Shown here piece by piece: positions 13,860-21,230 of a DNA stretch of 25,968 nt. The notes beneath the pieces were generated by a model. The model saw only the letters and a list, made by a program, of their open reading frames with translations, had not been told where the DNA came from and ran no database searches. The stretch comes from an uncultured Oscillospiraceae bacterium. Its GTDB lineage: Bacteria; Bacillota; Clostridia; Oscillospirales; Acutalibacteraceae. Position numbers and translations under genes: made by a program. The stretch is from positions 1-25,968 of the forward strand of contig UQZY01000024.1 in NCBI GenBank assembly GCA_900545655.1. Direction: 5' to 3'. Numbering within the stretch: the stretch's first letter is position 1; every line of letters starts with the position of its first letter.

Positions 13860-14654
13860 TCACTTATTTTCATACCTCGCAAGAAGTTCCTCAAGAGTCT
13901 TGTGAAGTATCTGCTCCTCAGTTTCCTTTGAAAGTCCGAGACTCTTAAACCTGTCAAGTTCTTCCTTCGCATCCCACATGGGATAATCCGTACCGAACAT
14001 GATACGCTTTGGCGTGTATATCTCTATAAGCTCGCGTATCTGCTCGTCACGAAGTGCGAACATGGAGCTTGAGGTGTCAACATATATCCTCGTTGTCGCA
14101 AGGAAAGCCGCTCCCGTTCCCCATTCCGAGTAACCGCCGAAATGTGCCGCTATAACATCAAGCTTCGGGAACTCGTCAAGCACGGGCACAAGATGTTCGG
14201 CCTTGCTGAACTGTGTACGCTTATCTCCCATATGTATAAGCACCGGACACTTTCCCTCGGCAAGCTTGTATATCTCCTTTGCCTTGTCCGAGCCGAGGTC
14301 AAAGTTCTGAAAATCCGGGTGAAGCTTTATTCCGCGAAGTCCGTTATACATCGCCCTGCGGAACTCCTCCTCAAGGTTTTCCGAGTCGGGGTGAAGTGTT
14401 GCAAATCCGATAAACCTGTCGGGATAAAGCCTAACCGAATCTGCGATAAAGCGGTTTATTGACTCAACCTGCTTCGGAGTGGTCGCAACGGAGTGTATAA
14501 GAAATCTATCAACGCCTGCCGCTTTGCCCTCCTCAAGAAGCTTATCTCTTGTACCGTCATACCTCATTTTTATACCGTAAAAGTCTCCGATATTTTTAGA
14601 CGCTTTTTCGGCAATTATTTCAGGAAAAATATGTGCGTGTGAATCAATTATCAT
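13860..14654 (-). CDS. Metal-dependent amidohydrolase, TIM-barrel (COG2159-like)
   Basis: A 264-aa TIM-barrel hydrolase of the amidohydrolase_2 group. Ligand motifs appear in order: DSHAHIF near the N-terminus (HxH), GIKLHPD, VLIHMGD, VIAAHFGG, and the final Asp in MFGTDYPMW. Substrate unknown; the family includes decarboxylases and lactone or amide hydrolases. AGGGGATG lies too close to the ATG at 14666 but 9 bases before the ATG at 14654, so I use the latter. It is a single gene with its own promoter, divergent from the spore-coat operon; whether it is linked to sporulation cannot be told. Confidence 0.85.
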   Translation of the reverse strand: MIIDSHAHIFPEIIAEKASKNIGDFYGIKMRYDGTRDKLLEEGKAAGVDRFLIHSVATTPKQVESINRFIADSVRLYPDRFIGFATLHPDSENLEEEFRRAMYNGLRGIKLHPDFQNFDLGSDKAKEIYKLAEGKCPVLIHMGDKRTQFSKAEHLVPVLDEFPKLDVIAAHFGGYSEWGTGAAFLATTRIYVDTSSSMFALRDEQIRELIEIYTPKRIMFGTDYPMWDAKEELDRFKSLGLSKETEEQILHKTLEELLARYENK

Positions 14655-14687
14655 AACCTGCTTCATCCCCTATGAAATCATAGTATC

Positions 14688-14715
14688 ATTATAGGCTTTT
14701 TTTCACTCATTTCAA
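14688..14715 (-). promoter_or_regulatory. Sigma-A promoter of the amidohydrolase gene
   Basis: Minus strand: -35 TTGAAA (14710-14715), 16-bp spacer, -10 TATAAT (14688-14693). It overlaps the candidate sporulation promoter on the other strand. Confidence 0.6.
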
Positions 14716-14732
14716 GTATGAGGCATAGGATA
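14705..14732 (+). promoter_or_regulatory. Candidate sporulation sigma (sigma-K/E-like) promoter of cotJABC
   Basis: AC (14705-14706), 17 bp, then CATAGGATA (14724-14732) fits the sigma-K pattern AC-N16/17-CATAnnnTA. It partly fits sigma-E, which controls cotJ in Bacillus subtilis. No good sigma-A promoter is visible upstream of cotJA on this strand. Confidence 0.45.
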
Positions 14733-14777
14733 AATCAGGAAATTATTATTTCCGAGTACCATAGAGGAGATGACCAC

Positions 14778-14963
14778 ATGGCACAGACATGTATACATTA
14801 TACCGGTCTTCCTGCTCTCCCGAGCAATCCCGTACCGACAATTTGTTATGTACCGTTTCAGATAGATGCATGTATGTATGAAGAATGTGAAGCCCTTTCA
14901 AGAGGCACCCTGTTTCCGGCGATAGATAAACCGTTTTTGAGGGGAAGTGAGTGTTGTGACTAA
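14778..14963 (+). CDS. cotJA: Spore coat associated protein CotJA
   Basis: A 61-aa small coat protein encoded by the first gene of cotJABC. The family core is clear: VPTICYVPFQIDACMYEECEALSRGTLFPAIDKPF, split here as ICYVPFQ, then YEECEALSRGTLFP and AIDKPF. AGAGGAG lies 8 bases before the ATG at 14778; an in-frame ATG at 14718 lies near the predicted -10 and lacks a binding site. Its last codons overlap the start of cotJB. It is expected to act with CotJC in coat assembly in the mother cell. Confidence 0.88.
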   Translation: MAQTCIHYTGLPALPSNPVPTICYVPFQIDACMYEECEALSRGTLFPAIDKPFLRGSECCD

Positions 14964-15207
14964 AAAAGAAAGCCTTTTAAGACAATTATCCGCTTCTCAG
15001 TTCGCAACATGGGAGCTTCATATATACCTTGACACCCATTCAGATGACAAAAAGGCATACGAGCTTTATCAAAAGCATGTCAGCAGATATGAAACACTTA
15101 AGCTTGAATATGAGAGTCTTTACGGCCCGCTGAGCACCGGAACCGGAACAACCGCAGAGTGGCTTTCCGACCCATGGCCATGGGACATAACTGAGGAGGA
15201 CTGCTGA
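14956..15207 (+). CDS. cotJB: Spore coat protein CotJB
   Basis: An 83-aa protein of the CotJB family. It shows the helical start KKESLLRQLSASQFATWELH, then LYLDTHS-type (IYLDTHSDDKKAYELYQKH), and a C-terminus rich in Trp and Pro (WPWDITEEDC) typical of the family. I use the GTG at 14956, within GTGACTAA and 11 bases after GAGGGG; an in-frame GTG at 14947 is almost on that site. It overlaps cotJA by 8 bases and cotJC by 1 base. Confidence 0.85.
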   Translation: MTKKESLLRQLSASQFATWELHIYLDTHSDDKKAYELYQKHVSRYETLKLEYESLYGPLSTGTGTTAEWLSDPWPWDITEEDC

Positions 15208-15818
15208 TGTTTGCATATGAGAAAAAACTTCAATATCCCATAAAAATCAAAAACCCCAATCCGGAGTACGCAAAGATTATTATTTCGCAATACGGCGGTC
15301 CGGACGGTGAGCTCGGAGCGAGCTTACGTTACCTTAGCCAGAGGTTTTCCATGCCGTATCCCGAACTCAAAGGTCTGCTTACGGATATAGGCACAGAGGA
15401 GCTCGGCCACCTTGAGATGATATGTGCGATAGTTTATCAGCTCACAAGAAATCTCACACCGGAAGAGATAAAGAAAAACGGATTTTCCGATTACTTTGTT
15501 GACCATACCACGGGTGTGTATCCTATAGCCGCGAGCGGTACACCGTTCAGCGCAAGCTCATTTGCCGTCACGGGCGACCTCATAGCCGACCTGCATGAAG
15601 ATCTTGCCGCAGAACAAAAAGCAAGAGTTACGTACGACAACATCTTAAGACTTGTAGACGACCCCGACGTCAGAGATCCCATAAAGTTCCTGCGTGAACG
15701 TGAGGTAGTACACTATCAACGCTTCGGCGAGGGTCTCAGACTCGCGACAGATAAGCTTGATTCCAAAAACTTCTACGCATTCAATCCGTCCTTCGACAAA
15801 ACAAAACGCAGAAGATAA
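15207..15818 (+). CDS. cotJC: Spore coat manganese catalase-like protein CotJC
   Basis: A 203-aa ferritin-like four-helix protein of the manganese catalase family. Conserved dimetal ligands are visible: Glu in GPDGELGAS, Glu and His in TEELGHLEM, Glu in DLAAEQKARV, and His in REVVHYQRFGE. It is predicted to be a coat-bound peroxide-destroying or structural protein. ATG overlaps the cotJB stop (TGATG), with GAGGAGGA upstream. It is the last gene of the operon, followed by a perfect terminator. Confidence 0.93.
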   Translation: MFAYEKKLQYPIKIKNPNPEYAKIIISQYGGPDGELGASLRYLSQRFSMPYPELKGLLTDIGTEELGHLEMICAIVYQLTRNLTPEEIKKNGFSDYFVDHTTGVYPIAASGTPFSASSFAVTGDLIADLHEDLAAEQKARVTYDNILRLVDDPDVRDPIKFLREREVVHYQRFGEGLRLATDKLDSKNFYAFNPSFDKTKRRR

Positions 15819-15827
15819 GTTTTAAAT

Positions 15828-15869
15828 AAAAAGCGATGTAATCTCTCTTTGGGATACATCGCTTTTTTT
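15828..15869 (+). terminator. Terminator of cotJABC
   Basis: AAAAAGCGATGTA pairs perfectly with TACATCGCTTTTT around a 14-base loop and is followed by further T. Confidence 0.92.
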
Positions 15870-15947
15870 AATACACAAAATAACACGGATAAACTTTCCA
15901 CCGCTTCATCCGAATTGCCGCAGCACAACACGTGCAAGTCAAAAATC

Positions 15948-15976
15948 TTGAAGCATTTAGAAAAATAAAGTATAAT
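15948..15976 (+). promoter_or_regulatory. Sigma-A promoter upstream of a decayed gene
   Basis: -35 TTGAAG (15948-15953), 17-bp spacer, -10 TATAAT (15971-15976). It is intact although the gene behind it is broken. Confidence 0.6.
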
Positions 15977-15994
15977 GACAAAAAGAACGGTGAA

Positions 15995-16214
15995 ATGAAT
16001 TATGACTTTGATAAAATTGTTGAAGTTTCAAAAAAGAGCCCAATTATTATGACGAACAAACCAAAAGGAACGTAAGATACTACGATAGAATTATATTGAT
16101 AAGTGAAAAGAAAACAAACGAGATACCAATATCGATTATCGTGACACAAAGTCCTTTGAAAAAATGGTTCGAGATACAATTGAGGAAGCTTTAAAAATGT
16201 TAGATAATAACTAA
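15995..16214 (+). pseudogene. Decayed antitoxin-like gene (Phd/YefM-like)
   Basis: ATG at 15995 opens a short frame, MNYDFDKIVEVSKKSPIIM.., that stops after 26 codons. The protein-like reading continues in other frames: YYDRIILISEKK in a second, and YRDTKSFEKMVRDTIEEALK up to a stop at 16214. The order, 'SKKSPIIMTNKPKG' then 'IILISEKK' then a helical end, recalls Phd/YefM-type antitoxins broken by two frameshifts. A promoter upstream and a terminator downstream mark the original unit. No intact toxin gene follows. The family assignment is by resemblance only. Confidence 0.4.
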
Positions 16215-16231
16215 AAGACAAATAAGAAATT

Positions 16232-16265
16232 AAGCGTTTTGCAGTCAACTGCAAGGCGCTTTTTT
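16232..16265 (+). terminator. Terminator of the decayed antitoxin-like unit
   Basis: AAGCG-TT-TTGCAGT pairs with ACTGCAA-GG-CGCTT around a 2-base centre and is followed by TTTTTTA. Confidence 0.8.
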
Positions 16266-16341
16266 ATTGCCCAAAAACGGTTAAGGCTTAAAACTGTTCC
16301 GTAAAACTAGCCGACGGGCGTAAACGGAAAGGAGTTATCAC

Positions 16342-16610
16342 ATGGAAGATAACAAGAATACTCAGTCAACAGGTACGGAGAATATTGACAACAACGAGGA
16401 AACATCCGGAGCTGAAAAGAAGTTTACACAGGCAGATCTTGATTCACTTGCTGCAAAAGTACGCGGCGAGGAAAAGAGTAAGCGTGACAACGCAATCAAT
16501 TCAGCTGTAAAAGACGCCATTGCAGAGTATGAGAGAAAAGCAAAACTACTCCGACAACGGAAATTAAGAAGTTTGTAAAAGAGTACTGTGAAAAAATAAA
16601 TAAAAATTAA
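16342..16610 (+). pseudogene. Truncated phage scaffold-like gene remnant
   Basis: An AAAGGAG site 7 bases before ATG opens a 78-codon frame. Its product is highly charged. The stretch KKFTQADLDSLAAKVRGEEK followed by a coiled-coil region resembles the N-terminus of phage capsid scaffolding (DUF4355/gp20-type) proteins, which are usually well over 150 aa. After KAKL the frame changes. An alternative frame carries TTEIKKFVKEYCEKINKN to a stop at 16608-16610, so a deletion and frameshift probably fused the start to another piece. No other phage gene is adjacent, so this is probably a scar of a lost prophage. Confidence 0.5.
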
Positions 16611-16636
16611 AGGTCGGAGCAAAAGCCCCGACCTTT
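16588..16636 (-). terminator. Terminator of the DUF348/G5/3D gene
   Basis: Minus strand: AAAGGTCGG pairs with CCGACCTTT, with GC/GC continuing the stem, and is followed by AATTTTTATTTATTTTTT. It lies 34 bp past the stop at 16670. Confidence 0.85.
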
Positions 16637-16669
16637 GTCATTTGGAAATTTATCTTGTCAAAACAAATT

Positions 16670-17938
16670 TTATACTCTGCCGTTACCCCATTTGAGGACG
16701 TAGATGCAAACCTCGCGGGAGCCCCACTGTCTGCACTCACCAAGAGTGTCCATAAAGAGGTCAACGACTATACCGCTGCCGTTGGTAGCAAAGCCACCCG
16801 TATCTGCGGCAATACAATAACCGTATACATATTTTCCGTCTGTTGAGACGATATACATCTCTGTACCATATGGAATCTGTCTCGGATTTACGGCAACATA
16901 GCCCGTTTTTACTGCTACACCAGATGCAGTTCCTGCGCCGACATTCGCTGTATATGATGTCGAGCGTCCGGTGATTGTCGTAAGTGAAGTTGTCGGTATA
17001 CCGTCGCTGAGTGAATAGCGTGACGGCAACGGAATCGAGGAAATCGGTGCGCCCGATGATAAAATCTTTATCTTCGTTCCGGAAACGACAATTTTATTTG
17101 TAACAGGCGTAACAATCTCTTCCGAGATAACGGTTGATTTTGATACGGCGCCGTCTACAATCTTATCCTTATAGACTACCGTTTTCTTACCGTTTTTGCC
17201 CTGCTGTTCAACCTGCGTTGTTCCTTTATAAAGGCTGGCGGATGTTCTGTTTATGGTTTTGTAGTTTATAACCTCAGAAACTGTACGCTCCCTGTAGGAA
17301 ACACGGTAAACAGTAACTGTGTTACCCGGCTTAAGCTCTGTCGTGAGAGACGGTGAAACCTCATCATCCTCCCCAAGCTCAATACCGAGCTTTTTAAGTA
17401 TGTCAGCAACCGTTCCGGAAAGGAAATCGGTAGTCTGAGTTTTGCCGTCAGCAGAAACATCTATGGAGAAAGCTCTTTTTATCTCAATCTTCATATCCTT
17501 GACGAGCCTGTCATCCTTGTCATAGTTCATATCGTCAACTTTTCTGCATATGATTCCGGCTTTTGCAAGTGCGTCAGATACATTGCCGGCAGCTTTTATC
17601 GTTGCAACCTCTTCACCGTCGTCAATAATCGTAATCGGAACTGCACGAAGTACAACAAGCTTATTTCCGTCTGATGCATCTTTTCCGGCTGTAAAGCTGC
17701 TTGTGTCAAGCTTATCGTCTTCACCGAGCTTTACGCCTGCGGACGCCAATATTTCGTTTGCATCCTGTTCGGATGTGTTAACCTGAATGGTTTTACCGTC
17801 CACCACAACGTCGACCGTATAGCCTGACTTTGCGGCAGCAACAAGAGTACAGCAACAGATAACCGCTAAAAGCAATGTAGCCACTATTCTGTTTCTTACT
17901 GAAGCTCTTATTCTTCGGACGTCTTCGGATTTATTCAT
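16670..17938 (-). CDS. Secreted DUF348/G5/3D cell-wall protein (YabE/Rpf-like)
   Basis: A 422-aa exported protein. One membrane segment (about 18-36, signal peptide or anchor) is followed by three DUF348 repeats (about 40-85, 100-145 and 155-200, each with xVDGK or similar and 'ADILKKLGI'-type helices). Then come a G5 domain (about 215-290, RVSYRERTVSEVINYKT..) and a C-terminal 3D domain with its Asp residues in AADTGG and VDLFMDT. This matches YabE/YocH-type proteins of Firmicutes, thought to cleave peptidoglycan glycan strands during growth or spore outgrowth. ATG at 17938 has AAAGGAG upstream; earlier in-frame codons lie across the promoter. The gene stands alone with a consensus promoter, so probably well expressed in growth. 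Confidence 0.92.
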   Translation of the reverse strand: MNKSEDVRRIRASVRNRIVATLLLAVICCCTLVAAAKSGYTVDVVVDGKTIQVNTSEQDANEILASAGVKLGEDDKLDTSSFTAGKDASDGNKLVVLRAVPITIIDDGEEVATIKAAGNVSDALAKAGIICRKVDDMNYDKDDRLVKDMKIEIKRAFSIDVSADGKTQTTDFLSGTVADILKKLGIELGEDDEVSPSLTTELKPGNTVTVYRVSYRERTVSEVINYKTINRTSASLYKGTTQVEQQGKNGKKTVVYKDKIVDGAVSKSTVISEEIVTPVTNKIVVSGTKIKILSSGAPISSIPLPSRYSLSDGIPTTSLTTITGRSTSYTANVGAGTASGVAVKTGYVAVNPRQIPYGTEMYIVSTDGKYVYGYCIAADTGGFATNGSGIVVDLFMDTLGECRQWGSREVCIYVLKWGNGRV

Positions 17939-17989
17939 CAAATGTCTCCTTTTCATGGGTTTTGACTTTATTTTTCCTTGACGCCGGAT

Positions 17990-18018
17990 ATTATATGTAC
18001 ACCTTTGTGAAATGTCAA
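17990..18018 (-). promoter_or_regulatory. Consensus sigma-A promoter of the 3D-domain protein gene
   Basis: Minus strand: TTGACA (18013-18018), 17-bp spacer, TATAAT (17990-17995), a perfect match to both hexamers. The leader is only about 45 bases, so no c-di-AMP (ydaO-type) riboswitch is present. Confidence 0.92.
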
Positions 18019-18151
18019 ATTTTTTGAAATAGAGTTTTTGTACACTTTGCACAATAATAAAAACATAAAAAAGTCGTTTTCATTTTTTATATTCCAATAC
18101 AGAAAATAAACTGCTGATTATTTGTGCAAACCTGCAAAAGTTACAAATTCG

Positions 18152-18180
18152 TAACAAAAGGCCCCTTGTAAAGGGACCTT
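18152..18180 (-). terminator. Terminator after proC
   Basis: Minus strand: AAGGTCCCTT pairs with AAGGGGCCTT (one mismatch) around TAC, then TTGTT. The T-run is modest. It would end the proB-proA-proC transcript 20 bp past the stop. Confidence 0.6.
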
Positions 18181-18199
18181 CTTTACATTTTGTAACTTT

Positions 18200-19027
18200 T
18201 TACTTGCCTTCCGCAAGTTCCTTTGTACGGTTATATGCCGCCGCAAGCGCTTTTTCGACGACCTTATCAAGGTCGGAGTTAAGAAAGGACTTTACACCCT
18301 CTATAGTGCTTCCGCCGGGACTGCATACACGCTCCCTCAGAGTTTCAAGGGACTCGTCACTTGCCATGGAAAGTGCGGCGGAGCCGCGCGCGGTGGCCTT
18401 GGCGAGATTTTCCGCCATTTCACGTGAAAGTCCCAACTGCTGACCGGCCTTTGCAAGTGCGTCTATATACATATATATATATGCCGGTCCGCACCCCGAA
18501 ACAACCGAAGCTGCGTCTATAAGCTCCTCCGGCAAAATCTCGACAATTCCGGCAGCCGAAAAGTCGGATACGAAGGTTGAGAAGTCGTCATCCGCAACAA
18601 AGGTATTCTTTGTTGCAAGTATGACGCCGTCGCCTATGCTTACAGGCGTATTCGGCATGATTCGTATAACCGGCCACTCGGTAATGCCTGTAAGCGACAA
18701 AATCGTATCCATGGTAACACCGGCTGCCGGTGTTATAAGCACGGGCTTGATTCCGGTGTCGTCAAAATTTTTATGAAGTGCCGTTTTCAACGTAGGCATA
18801 AGGTTTTCAAGCATTTGCGGCTTTACGCAAAGAAGTATAAACTGAGAACTTTCACAAAGGGATACACTATCAAGCACTATGCCGCCTATCTCATCTGACA
18901 AGGCTTCAGCCTTTACATGGCTGCGGTTTGTAAGTGCTATTTCATTTTGCGGACATTTCTTTACAACAGCCCGTGCAAGCGCACTACCCATGTTTCCCGT
19001 ACCTATAAATCCGTATTTATAACGCAT
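18200..19027 (-). CDS. proC: Pyrroline-5-carboxylate reductase
   Basis: Last step of proline synthesis: reduces pyrroline-5-carboxylate to proline with NAD(P)H. At 275 aa it is standard. The N-terminal Rossmann motif GFIGTGNMGSALA is at 6-18, and the C-terminal signature region reads VVSGCGPAYIYMYIDALAKAG and VCSPGGSTIEGV. GGAGG precedes ATG at 19027. It follows proA by 31 bp, so all three proline genes are in one operon. Confidence 0.96.
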   Translation of the reverse strand: MRYKYGFIGTGNMGSALARAVVKKCPQNEIALTNRSHVKAEALSDEIGGIVLDSVSLCESSQFILLCVKPQMLENLMPTLKTALHKNFDDTGIKPVLITPAAGVTMDTILSLTGITEWPVIRIMPNTPVSIGDGVILATKNTFVADDDFSTFVSDFSAAGIVEILPEELIDAASVVSGCGPAYIYMYIDALAKAGQQLGLSREMAENLAKATARGSAALSMASDESLETLRERVCSPGGSTIEGVKSFLNSDLDKVVEKALAAAYNRTKELAEGK

Positions 19028-19058
19028 AACCTGCCTCCAAAGCTCTTGCTGTATCCTG

Positions 19059-20324
19059 TTATCTTATTTGTCCGTTTCCGTGAATGATATATTTGTACGA
19101 GCAAAGCTCGGCAATTCCGAACGGACCGCGTGCATGGAGCTTTTGTGTGGAAATACCCATCTCACAACCAAGTCCGAATTCTCCGCCGTCCGTAAAACGT
19201 GTTGACGCGTTTACATAAACCGCCGCACTGTCAACACCCTTTAAGAACTTATCCCTTGACTCGTCATTGCTTGTGATTATAGATTCGCTGTGTCCCGTGG
19301 AGTGAAGTGAAATATGCTTTATCGCCTCATCCGTGTCTCTTACAATCTTAACCGCAAGTATATAGTCAAGGAATTCCGTATCAAAATCCTGCTCCGTCGC
19401 GTGTCTTCCGCCTATTATCTCTGCGGACTTGTCACACAGTCTAAGCTCGACGGGAATAACGCCCGCCTCTCTTCTGTCGTCCACAAGCTTCTTTTTGAGA
19501 AGAGGAAGGAACTCTTCGGCAATTTTTTCGTTCACAAGGCATACCTCCTCCGCATTGCAGACAGACGGACGTGAGGTTTTTGCGTTGTTTACAATGTTTA
19601 CGGCCATAGAAAGGTCGGCGGATTCGTCCACATATATATGACAAATACCGGTTCCCGTCTGAATACAAGGAACCTTTGCGTTTTCGACAACGCTCTTTAT
19701 GAGACCCGCTCCGCCTCTCGGAACAAGTAAATCCACAAGCCCGGTTGCAGTCATAAGGTCCTTTGCACTCTCCCTGGACGTATCGGATACAAGGTTTACG
19801 GCGTCTCCGGTTATTCCGAGCTGCTCGAGCGTATCCTTTATCACGGTCACTATGGCAAGCGATGAGTTATAGCTTTCCTTACCGCCGCGAAGGACGCAGG
19901 CATTTCCGCTCTTAAAGCAGAGGGTTGCGGCATCACTTGTGACATTCGGCCGACTTTCGTAAATCATGGCTACGACGCCGAGCGGAACACTCACCTTTTC
20001 AATGATAAGACCGTTTTCACGTTCCGTAGTCGAAAGGACACGTCCTACAGGATCCGGGAGCTTTGCGACCTGTCTCATACCGTCCGCCATTGCATTGATT
20101 CTTTCAGCCGTGAGTGTAAGTCTGTCCGTCATTGAGGCTCCCATAAGACCCACAACGGAATCCACGTCCTTTTTGTTTGCGCTCAGTATTTCATCCATAT
20201 GTGAAACAAGCGCGTCGGCACACAAGATAATTGCTTTGGTTTTTTCGTCAGCCGACAATGCGGCAACTTCCTTTGAAGCAACCTTTGCACGTTTACATAG
20301 CTCGATGGTTGAATTTTCATTCAT
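19059..20324 (-). CDS. proA: Gamma-glutamyl phosphate reductase
   Basis: Second step of proline synthesis: NADPH-dependent reduction of glutamyl-5-phosphate to the semialdehyde. The 421-aa product has the aldehyde-dehydrogenase fold with catalytic Cys256 in TSRPSVCNAEE, and the family stretch IYESRPNVTSDAATLCFKSG. ATG at 20324 is 10 bases after AAGGAG; the in-frame GTG at 20333 sits on that site. It lies 56 bp after proB. Confidence 0.96.
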   Translation of the reverse strand: MNENSTIELCKRAKVASKEVAALSADEKTKAIILCADALVSHMDEILSANKKDVDSVVGLMGASMTDRLTLTAERINAMADGMRQVAKLPDPVGRVLSTTERENGLIIEKVSVPLGVVAMIYESRPNVTSDAATLCFKSGNACVLRGGKESYNSSLAIVTVIKDTLEQLGITGDAVNLVSDTSRESAKDLMTATGLVDLLVPRGGAGLIKSVVENAKVPCIQTGTGICHIYVDESADLSMAVNIVNNAKTSRPSVCNAEEVCLVNEKIAEEFLPLLKKKLVDDRREAGVIPVELRLCDKSAEIIGGRHATEQDFDTEFLDYILAVKIVRDTDEAIKHISLHSTGHSESIITSNDESRDKFLKGVDSAAVYVNASTRFTDGGEFGLGCEMGISTQKLHARGPFGIAELCSYKYIIHGNGQIR

Positions 20325-20380
20325 AGCTGCCACACTCCTTCTTATACCCTCTGTATATTCTTATTACATCATTTTTCAGA

Positions 20381-21151
20381 TCATTTTTTTGCACAGAATT
20401 TTGTGCCGATGAATTTCTTTCCTTCTATGATATCGTACAGTACAGACGGTCTTTCTCCGTTTATGATATATACGTCTATACCTGCATTTACGGCAATTTC
20501 CGCAGCCCCTATTTTCGTTTTCATGCCGCCCGTGCCGAGTTTTGTTCCGCTGCCGGCTCCGAGATTAAAGATATCATCCGTTATCTCCTCTATTATTGAG
20601 AGAAGCTTTGCGGTCTTATCCTTTCTCGGGTCAGCGGTATAAAGACCGTTCGTATCAGTGAGAATAGCCACAATATCCGCACTGACGGATTCTGCAACAA
20701 TTGCACCCAGCGTATCATTGTCTCCTATCTCTATTTCATCTGTTGAAACCGAGTCGTTTTCGTTTACTATGGGAATGGCACCAAGCTCAAGCAGTCTGTA
20801 GATTGTATTTTTGAAATTCTGATGACGGGTTTCATCCTTTACGTCGTCCCCCGTAAGAAGAATCTGACCGACCGTATGGTTGTATTCGGAAAACAATTTA
20901 TCATACACATACATAAGCTCGCACTGGCCGACTGCTGCAGCCGCCTGCTTTGAAGGAATATCATCAGGCTTCTTTTTAATGGCAAGCTTACCAAGCCCCA
21001 TACCTATGGCTCCGGAGGATACAAGCACTACCTCGTGTCCTGCATTTTTAATGTCCGATAAAACCTTGCAGAGCTCTTCGACCCTGCGGATGTTGAGATT
21101 CCCCGTTTTGTGGGCAAGCGTAGATGTTCCCACTTTTACTACAATACGCAT
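20381..21151 (-). CDS. proB: Glutamate 5-kinase, short form without PUA domain
   Basis: First and feedback-controlled step of proline synthesis: phosphorylates glutamate. At 256 aa it contains only the amino-acid kinase domain (VVKVGTSTL at the start, VLVSSGAIGMG near 42-52, ENDSVSTDEIEIGDNDTLGA in the middle, GTKLGTGGMKTKIGAAEIA near the end). The C-terminal PUA domain of the 367-aa E. coli enzyme is missing, as in other short ProB proteins; proline inhibition may then be weaker or work differently (inference). ATG at 21151 has only a moderate GGGAAAG site. It is the first gene of the operon. I found no T-box leader or clear promoter in the 79 bp before it. Confidence 0.95.
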   Translation of the reverse strand: MRIVVKVGTSTLAHKTGNLNIRRVEELCKVLSDIKNAGHEVVLVSSGAIGMGLGKLAIKKKPDDIPSKQAAAAVGQCELMYVYDKLFSEYNHTVGQILLTGDDVKDETRHQNFKNTIYRLLELGAIPIVNENDSVSTDEIEIGDNDTLGAIVAESVSADIVAILTDTNGLYTADPRKDKTAKLLSIIEEITDDIFNLGAGSGTKLGTGGMKTKIGAAEIAVNAGIDVYIINGERPSVLYDIIEGKKFIGTKFCAKK

Positions 21152-21183
21152 TTGCTTTCCCGTCTTTCCCTGTTTATTAATTA

Positions 21184-21218
21184 CCGGTTAATCGGTTCAT
21201 ATAAGACCGATTAACCGG
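21184..21218. repeat. Perfect 13-bp inverted repeat before proB
   Basis: CCGGTTAATCGGT (21184-21196) and ACCGATTAACCGG (21206-21218) are perfect complements around 9 bases. It lies between the EIIC stop (21231) and the proB start (21151). Neither side has a T-run, so it is a poor intrinsic terminator. It may be an operator, an RNA processing or stability hairpin, or a factor-dependent stop. Confidence 0.6.
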
Positions 21219-21230
21219 CTGTTTGGTTAG

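Noticed and set aside
16000..16254. 84-codon minus-strand frame over the decayed region
   Set aside because: No binding site and no family; A/T-rich DNA gives long Phe/Leu/Tyr-rich frames by chance.
17939..18199. c-di-AMP riboswitch upstream of the 3D-domain protein gene
   Set aside because: Related genes often have one, but here the consensus promoter leaves a leader of only about 45 bases.
21152..21230. T-box leader for the proline operon
   Set aside because: Only 79 bp, with no T-box core sequence and no terminator/antiterminator pair.
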